This document shows, in pieces, positions 58,005 to 64,000 of a DNA stretch of 64,000 bases (position 1 is the first letter of the stretch; each line of letters opens with the position of its first letter). Where the stretch lies: contig CM055094.1 in NCBI GenBank assembly GCA_029204225.1, positions 64,008,714-64,072,713 of the forward strand. Reading direction: 5' to 3'. A model generated the notes under the pieces. It made no database searches and was not told the DNA's origin. It saw nothing but the letters and a program-made list of their open reading frames with translations. Source of the stretch: Diphasiastrum complanatum. Lineage: Eukaryota; Streptophyta; Lycopodiopsida; Lycopodiales; Lycopodiaceae. A program made the translations under genes and the position numbers.

Positions 58005-61000
58005 TTTTTTCATGGATTGTTAGCATAGTTCAAACTTTGCCAAGGGTGAGCTTGGTTGTGTGTCCAAAAAAGAATTGACAAAATAAATTATGAACATATA
58101 ATGTGAAGTGAAGTGTGGTGAAGCTGTTATGTAACAATGGTTGTAAATATGGTGGCCATTTGTTTGAGATGACAACAATTAATTTTATTCCTTGGATTAA
58201 GAAACATCCATAAATATGCCTTAGTCCATCTGCTTCATGAAGTATGCATGAGTTTTATGGGAAGGTATGGTGTCCACTTCTTATTTGGTTAGTTGTAACA
58301 TCAGGTGTCTCCAACAACTAGATAACATGTGCATCTCTACTTTTTAGTTGGCTTTATCACTTGTGCATATATAGGACATGCACTGTCAACTACGACATAC
58401 AATACATGCCCACCCTTTTTGTACGATCTACTGAAGATGAAGCGATTCAGTTGCATGCATCTCCCTAAATTCTTGTAAAGAAAGAGTGAAACAAACTATG
58501 GAAAACTACTCATATTATTGTATATTGAAAACTTGAAATTTGATTCACACAATAGAAAATGTGTTTTTTAAGATGTAAGATTTACCTTTTGGAAACATGA
58601 TGATCTAGTGCTTACCAAAACATATAGTACACTAATTAAAGCTTACTAAACCAATTTTCTACTTCAAAAAAATGTATGGCTACCACAATGATGGTAATTT
58701 GACAAAGATTAGCATTGCATATTAGTCAGGGGATTCATGGTTTGAATCTCAAAATTTGAGTGCTATTCAAGGCTTGAAATGGAGGTTATTTTTGAAGTAC
58801 ATATGAGCAGAAACTAAACAAAGAAAATCTCAAATTTTCAAACCAATTTTTTTTTTTTAACTTACATGTTTATCTCCATATAAGTTTTCAGCCTAATGAA
58901 CATTGATTTTTCAATCTTGGTCTATGTATAAACTAGACATAACATGCTTTAGCCTTTAGATCAATGTAAGTTATCAAGTAGATTCCAAATATAAACTTTG
59001 CTAGTTTCTATTCCGAACTCAAAAGTAGACAATGGTATTTAGGCTATGGGCATTTGGGCTAAGTCTTGACCCCTGATTCTTATGATCTATTTATTAATTT
59101 ATGGTGCATATAGTTGTAGTTCAAACCTTGATAGTTAAAACTAATTGTGCAAGTTGACATATCAAAGCTATTTTTATTTCAATGTTATTTCATTCCAAGT
59201 TGTTAACTAATTGCATTGAATCATGGCTTGTAGGCCTAAAAATATTTGGTGCTTTAGCTTGATGAACATGAACTTTTTTTTGTCTTTCAAAAGACTTATA
59301 AAACATATTCCTATGAAATAAATTCATAATCCCATCATATGGCAAATATTCAGAGTTTAAATAATAATTTTTTTTTCTATTTAATCATAAAATAACTGGG
59401 TAAATGAACCTACTATACCAAGTTGTGTACCATGTGGATTTGAATGGGACAAATGGTCAAACTACTTTTTTAGAATGGGCCAAATGGTCAAAATGGTTAT
59501 TTAGATATGAAGCCATTCTTTCCATAACTTGGGAATTGGATTTCATGTCTTCATAGAACCTTAGTGAGAACATTTTGAAAAAGGTTTAAAACCATGCAAG
59601 GTCAAGGGTTTATAGTCGTGTATGTTTGAAACTCACCTGCCACAAAATGTTTGTGGGATTCAAAGGCTTGTATGATGATAAGCACAATGGTAAGTAAAAC
59701 TTTAAGTCTTCAAATAGACAAGAGCACATCGTTGAGCAAATGATGAACTAGGTAACATGTGAGTCTCAAAATAAGTTCTACAATAAAGAGAGGGATCAAT
59801 ATATTTGAGGGTATTAATGATAAAATTTTCAAGTTATTTTATATATTTCTTGTTCGTGGACAATGCAAAAGAGCATACATGAGTCATAAACAATCTTTAT
59901 ATGCATAAGAACTTAACAGAAATTTTCATGCTATGATATTTTTGGATATTGAGGTTGATGTGGTTATTCTATATTATGTGTTAAATCATATCTTTGCATT
60001 TGTGAAAGATAGTGAAGAGCAAATATTGATAATGAGAAGGACATTGGTGTGTTTACTAGCATGGATGTTGATTTGGTTACTCCAATTTAATTAATTTTTT
60101 TTGTGTTAAATTTTGTCTCTATAGTTGTGGAAGATAGTGAAGAGCAAATGTTAATAATGAGATGGATGTTAATTTAAGAAGCACTACTTCACTGAAAATT
60201 GTTGTTCCAAAAAGAGTTTTTGAGCTTGACGTATTTGCAACCCTAGTTGCTTCTTAAATTTTAGAATTTAAAATTGGTGAACGAAAATTTAGATTTTCAA
60301 TTCTAACTTTTAGGGTTGGCATACCTGTAAGTCTCAAGAAAATTTGTGATATGCAAGATTACAAATTTTTTCAAAGAAAAGATAAACAAGTGAGTAAAAA
60401 AATAGTCAAGATATTTTCTTTTTGAAATTGATGCACTTGCCAGCCTTAGAAAAACATGATTTTCATGAATGCAGTTTTTTGTTTTGATATTGACAAATAG
60501 ACTAGTCCAAATAAAACAAATTCAATTTTCTTAAAGGTTGATATGTTCATCAACTCTGAAGAAAATCTAAAATCCTCTAGATTGAAAATATTTTTAGGAC
60601 TAGCAAATGTGTTAATTTCACAAAATCTCAAAATTTGGAACTATTGATCTCCCAGACAAATGTTAAACCTTGTCTTATGACAAATCATAAATTTTTTTTT
60701 AATGAGATCTTGACGAACATAGTTTTTTGAGATAGAAAAACTTGTTAGATCCAAAGAACTTACAAAACTTAAGATTTATGATATGGTTGGAAGAGTAAGC
60801 AAATTGATTTTTCAACAAGTTCTAGATTTTAAAATTTAACTTTTTTTATAAAGTTGACGCATGTGCATTTGCATTTGCTAGTCCTTAAACAAAAATTGCA
60901 ATATGAAAAAACGTTCTATTTCTAAAGTAGTAATGATTTAAAATTCTAACCAGTAGATCTAGGACTAACAGATATGTATAGCTAAATCATTTCAAATTAT

Positions 61001-61890
61001 ATAACATTTTTCAAATTGAAACATTTATAGTTTTAAAAAAAAAATAGATTTATCAAAATCTCCTAGCCCTCTTTAAAATTTGTCCTCCTATATTTTTGAA
61101 TCTATTCTCTTTAATATTTTTGCTCTTTGTCTAAAAAAGCTCTCCAACAAGCCAAACCAATAAAAATAAGTAAAAAATAGGACAATAATACTTCCAAAAA
61201 TGACCTTTAGTCTTATCAAGAATAAAATTCATAGAACATATACAAAAAAATTTAAAATCGTATTTTTTTTTCTCCCAATATAACCACAATTGCCTCCATC
61301 CACACTAAAGATATTTTGAAGCCATGGGACATTATTGATTACTTAATAGTAGCCATAGGTTATTGATTCACTTCAAGTAACTCAATTACAAATATATTTA
61401 TGTTTTAACATATTTTTTAGTCTCGTATTGTATGTTGCAAAGAATGAACTTATAGATTGGTGGAGAGTGGCTTAGATAATCATATTTGTCATCAATGGAC
61501 ACATAAAGAAACTAGTATAGAAGATGATAAAACAAATGAACATCAAATTTTTTATTTCGTATTTTTGTGGGTTATCTTAAAAAAAAAGGACAACATAAAT
61601 ATAATTTACATTTAATTTATGAATTTTCACAAGGTTAAAATGACACACACCTCATTAAAATTTCTATATGAGCCAAGCCTAGGATCCATTAAAATTTACA
61701 TCCAAACCACATGTGTGTACGTATAATAACTCATGAAAATAAATTATCGATATATACTAAGAATAAAATTTTACATTTTACTATTAGATTGGTTCATGGT
61801 CTAAAGGATGCTCAAGTATGTAGATAAGAACAACCTTCTAGAAGTGACATTGCAGCTAAATTGAAAATTTTGTAAGGTTTTAACAAAAAG
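58001..61890. other. AT-rich interval without a recognisable gene
   Basis: Nearly 4 kb without a coding motif. It contains many short A or T runs and one imperfect direct repeat of about 115 bp (59951-60045 and 60067-60170, sharing gatagtgaagagcaaat and ataatgaga). Confidence 0.6.
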
Positions 61891-61894
61891 GTAT

Positions 61895-62241
61895 TAGTTG
61901 TTGGCAATGACTACACTTGAATTATGATGATTTAGGGTGTAAGTTGTTGGCAAATAGCTACTCTTGAAATAGGATGATATTAAACATGCCTGACCAATAA
62001 TCCAACTTGGATTTTTTTTTAGTAATAAATACTCAAATTTTTATTGTGAATAAGAGTAAATGTTTAGGATTTGTAAAAACTTGTAGGGCTTATGAAGGAC
62101 ATTATATTTGCAAGAAGAGCCAAGAAATCAATTTGAAAATCTTCTAGTGGAGATTCTACTATAAGTAATTGGTCACCTTTTGTAATGCCAATACAAAATC
62201 AGTGTAGGGAGGGCTATTATTACGCTAGATCTTCGACTCCA
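61895..62241 (+). repeat. Probable 5' LTR of a Gypsy element (start approximate)
   Basis: The right end, cgactcca, is set by the primer-binding site that follows. The start may be at one of two gttgttggcaa words (61897 or 61950), which lie in a short tandem duplication of about 53 bp. No second LTR is in the window. Confidence 0.45.
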
Positions 62242-62244
62242 TAG

Positions 62245-62262
62245 TGGCGTCGTTGCCGGGTG
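62245..62262 (+). promoter_or_regulatory. Asp-tRNA-type primer-binding site
   Basis: TGGCGTCGTTGCCGGGTG closely resembles the tRNA-Asp-type site of plant Gypsy elements such as Athila, and is better kept than the one at 10863. Confidence 0.75.
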
Positions 62263-63316
62263 TTTAGAGTTAGTTTTCTATATTTTTATGTGTTTGGACT
62301 GTTCACAGCTAGCGGAGGAGCCATGAGAGGGTAGAGGAGGCCTTGAATAGCCTCTAAGGGCTTGACATCCAAACCAAAACCTGAAAAAACCCAAAAAAAA
62401 AAACACACCAATCTACATTTTTGGGGGAAAAAGAGCCTAAAATCTCATCAGATTTTAATATCTCCAAAACTAGTGAGAGTTAACCATTGCACGACTGGCA
62501 GCAGGTCCAGGGTGCTATTCTAGACCTGCATAGAAGCCTGTGAGAGTTAATTCCAAACAGATTACAAAAATCAGAAAAAGAAAATTTCATAAAAAATCAA
62601 AAAACCCTTGTAAAAATCCAAAAAAAAATGCAAATCTTCACCAAAACTCTCGCAAAGCCCTCTGAAGTTCCATCTCAGTGAGACCAGGACACAGAGAGGC
62701 TTGCAAGAGTGACTTCACTATCTAAGTGTCTGTGCGAGAGTTCCTAGTGGAAAAAAAATGGAAAAATACAAAAGAACCCTCACAGACACTAAAATTTTCA
62801 GTTCTAGTGGGCAAGAACCCTCGTAGAAAATTCTAAAGTTCCATCTCAGTGAGACCAGGACACAAAAGAGCTTGCGAGAGTTGGTTTGATTCCAGTGAGC
62901 AGAAAATTGGATTCAAGTGCTAAAAAATCACTAAAAAATGAAAATCCAGCAAATCCTTTTAGAAAGAACTCTCGTAGACCATTTCAATCGATCCAGAATG
63001 TCAATTTTCATAAGTGATGAAATCTGCGAGAGTTAGTACTGAGAATTGGTGAACATCAAGCCAAAATAGTGGTTTTGAACCCTTGCATATAGTGAATTTT
63101 TCACTTCTTGCGAGAGTTAACTCTTGTAGAGAATTCCAGAGTCAGATCTAAGCCAGATTTAGCTCCTGTGACTCTTGTGAGAGCTACTTCCTAAATATCT
63201 AAAAGATATCAAAGTTTTTTATCTGCAAAATAGCTAAAGAACCCTCACACTAGATAAACCTCGCAAACTAGATCAGTGGAAAGATCTGCACGAGATCCAA
63301 CTATTATCAAAATCTC
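62263..63316 (+). other. Gypsy leader with imperfect repeats
   Basis: Non-coding leader between primer site and gag. A block containing agttccatctcagtgagacc and aggacaca occurs at about 62668-62700 and again at about 62838-62865, with gcgagagtt words between and after. Short words such as ccctcacagac also recur. Confidence 0.65.
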
Positions 63317-63958
63317 ATGTCAATCAATGCAAAGAGTAAAAAGTTATCAAGGAAAAACCACCATACAAGGCCTAAATTTCACTTTCGGCCAATCAGATTG
63401 GTCAAATCCTTAAGCTCCAGAGTGCATCCCATTGTACAAGCAAGATCCAACTATCTTGGACCCCACCATCGGATGAATCTAAGATCTGGACGATCAGTAA
63501 CAAGAAGGACAGTGAATCAAGCACCACACCTTCTAACAGCTACGCAACAAGAGACAGAACCGAAACTAGTGCCAATGGATCCAATGGGCCAACTCGTACC
63601 TGTCGCTCCCTTGCAAGCAATCCGGAGGGTACCTCGGATGGAGATACCAAAATACGATGGATCATCAGATCCCATCCGCTTCCTTCAGATCTACGAGCAA
63701 GCTTGTGAAATCTACGACGAATGGACACCTGCAGAAAAGTTTATGTTGTTCCCCATGTTCCTATTAGCGGTGGCTCAAGATTGGATTTTCAACCTATCAG
63801 AGGAAGAGAAATCCACCTGGGAAGCGGTTAAAGTGGCTCTCATCACGCGCTTTCAATCAAAGAAGTTCCTAGAAGACCCGTTTCTCCTACTTAGCAAGGT
63901 CAAGATGGGAAAAAGAAAAAGGGTCAAGGACTATATTGAATGGGTCAAACATCTATGA
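63317..63958 (+). pseudogene. gag: Gypsy gag, 213 codons, running toward the window end
   Basis: The ATG at 63317 starts a basic N-terminus (LSRKNHHTRPKFHFRPIRLV, LRSGRSVTRR). The retrotransposon-gag core follows: MEIPKYDGSSDPIRFLQIYE, WTPAEKFMLFPMFLLAVAQD, WEAVKVALITRFQSKKFLED and VKDYIEWVKHL, then TGA at 63956. The core normally continues, and the next bases (SEYSAALTPD after the stop) look coding, so the TGA is probably a nonsense change. A further TGA follows within the last 15 bases. No zinc knuckle is reached before the window ends. Confidence 0.85.
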
Positions 63959-64000
63959 TCCGAGTACAGTGCAGCCCTAACTCCCGATTGATCATGTGGT

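Overview
This 64 kb window looks like intergenic DNA from a large plant genome. It is AT-rich, carries long (GA)n and (AT)n microsatellites, and is filled with decayed LTR retrotransposons of both plant superfamilies (Ty1/Copia and Ty3/Gypsy). Most have initiator-Met-tRNA-type primer sites (TGGTATCAGAGC); two have Asp-tRNA-type sites. I found no host protein gene, tRNA, rRNA or CRISPR array. Almost every open frame is retroelement gag or pol, broken by stops, frameshifts and deletions.

Layout. 1-3.7 kb: a Gypsy element with ordered gag, protease, RT, RNase H and integrase remains. 4-11 kb: microsatellites, an inverted pair of diverged Gypsy LTRs, small Copia and gag pieces, and about 3 kb without recognisable genes. 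11.2-15.3 kb: Copia family F (+) and a Copia RNase H plus LTR (family G, -). 15.3-17.3 kb: LTR and leader of Copia family C. 17.3-26.6 kb: minus-strand Gypsy family D, split by a Copia family A insertion that still has its 5-bp target duplication. 26.6-32.3 kb: a minus Copia pol piece and a second family A copy that ends in an inverted LTR. 34-38 kb: a second family C copy with a scrambled coding part. 38.2-40 kb: family A RNase H and LTR. 40.66-53.07 kb: Copia family B, with LTRs and TATTG target duplications on both sides. Its pol is interrupted by about 9 kb of other elements (A, C, E, D). 53-62 kb: mostly gene-free AT-rich DNA with one Copia gag fragment and a very long polypyrimidine tract. 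62-64 kb: the start of a better preserved Gypsy element with an Asp-type primer site and a 213-codon gag, running off the window.

The pieces do not form a host pathway. What they record is history: successive nesting (A into D; D into C; C into G; A, C, E and D inside B), recombination that left LTRs with a coding 3' end on one side and a leader on the other, and many G-to-A or C-to-T changes at catalytic or zinc-binding codons, as expected for methylated silent DNA. The more unusual points are repeated head-to-head (inverted) copies of family A, a duplicated primer-binding-site junction in that family, minisatellites inside the A and B LTRs, and one unassigned 299-codon open frame at 37 kb. 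Family letters A-G are my own labels, based only on similarity inside this window.
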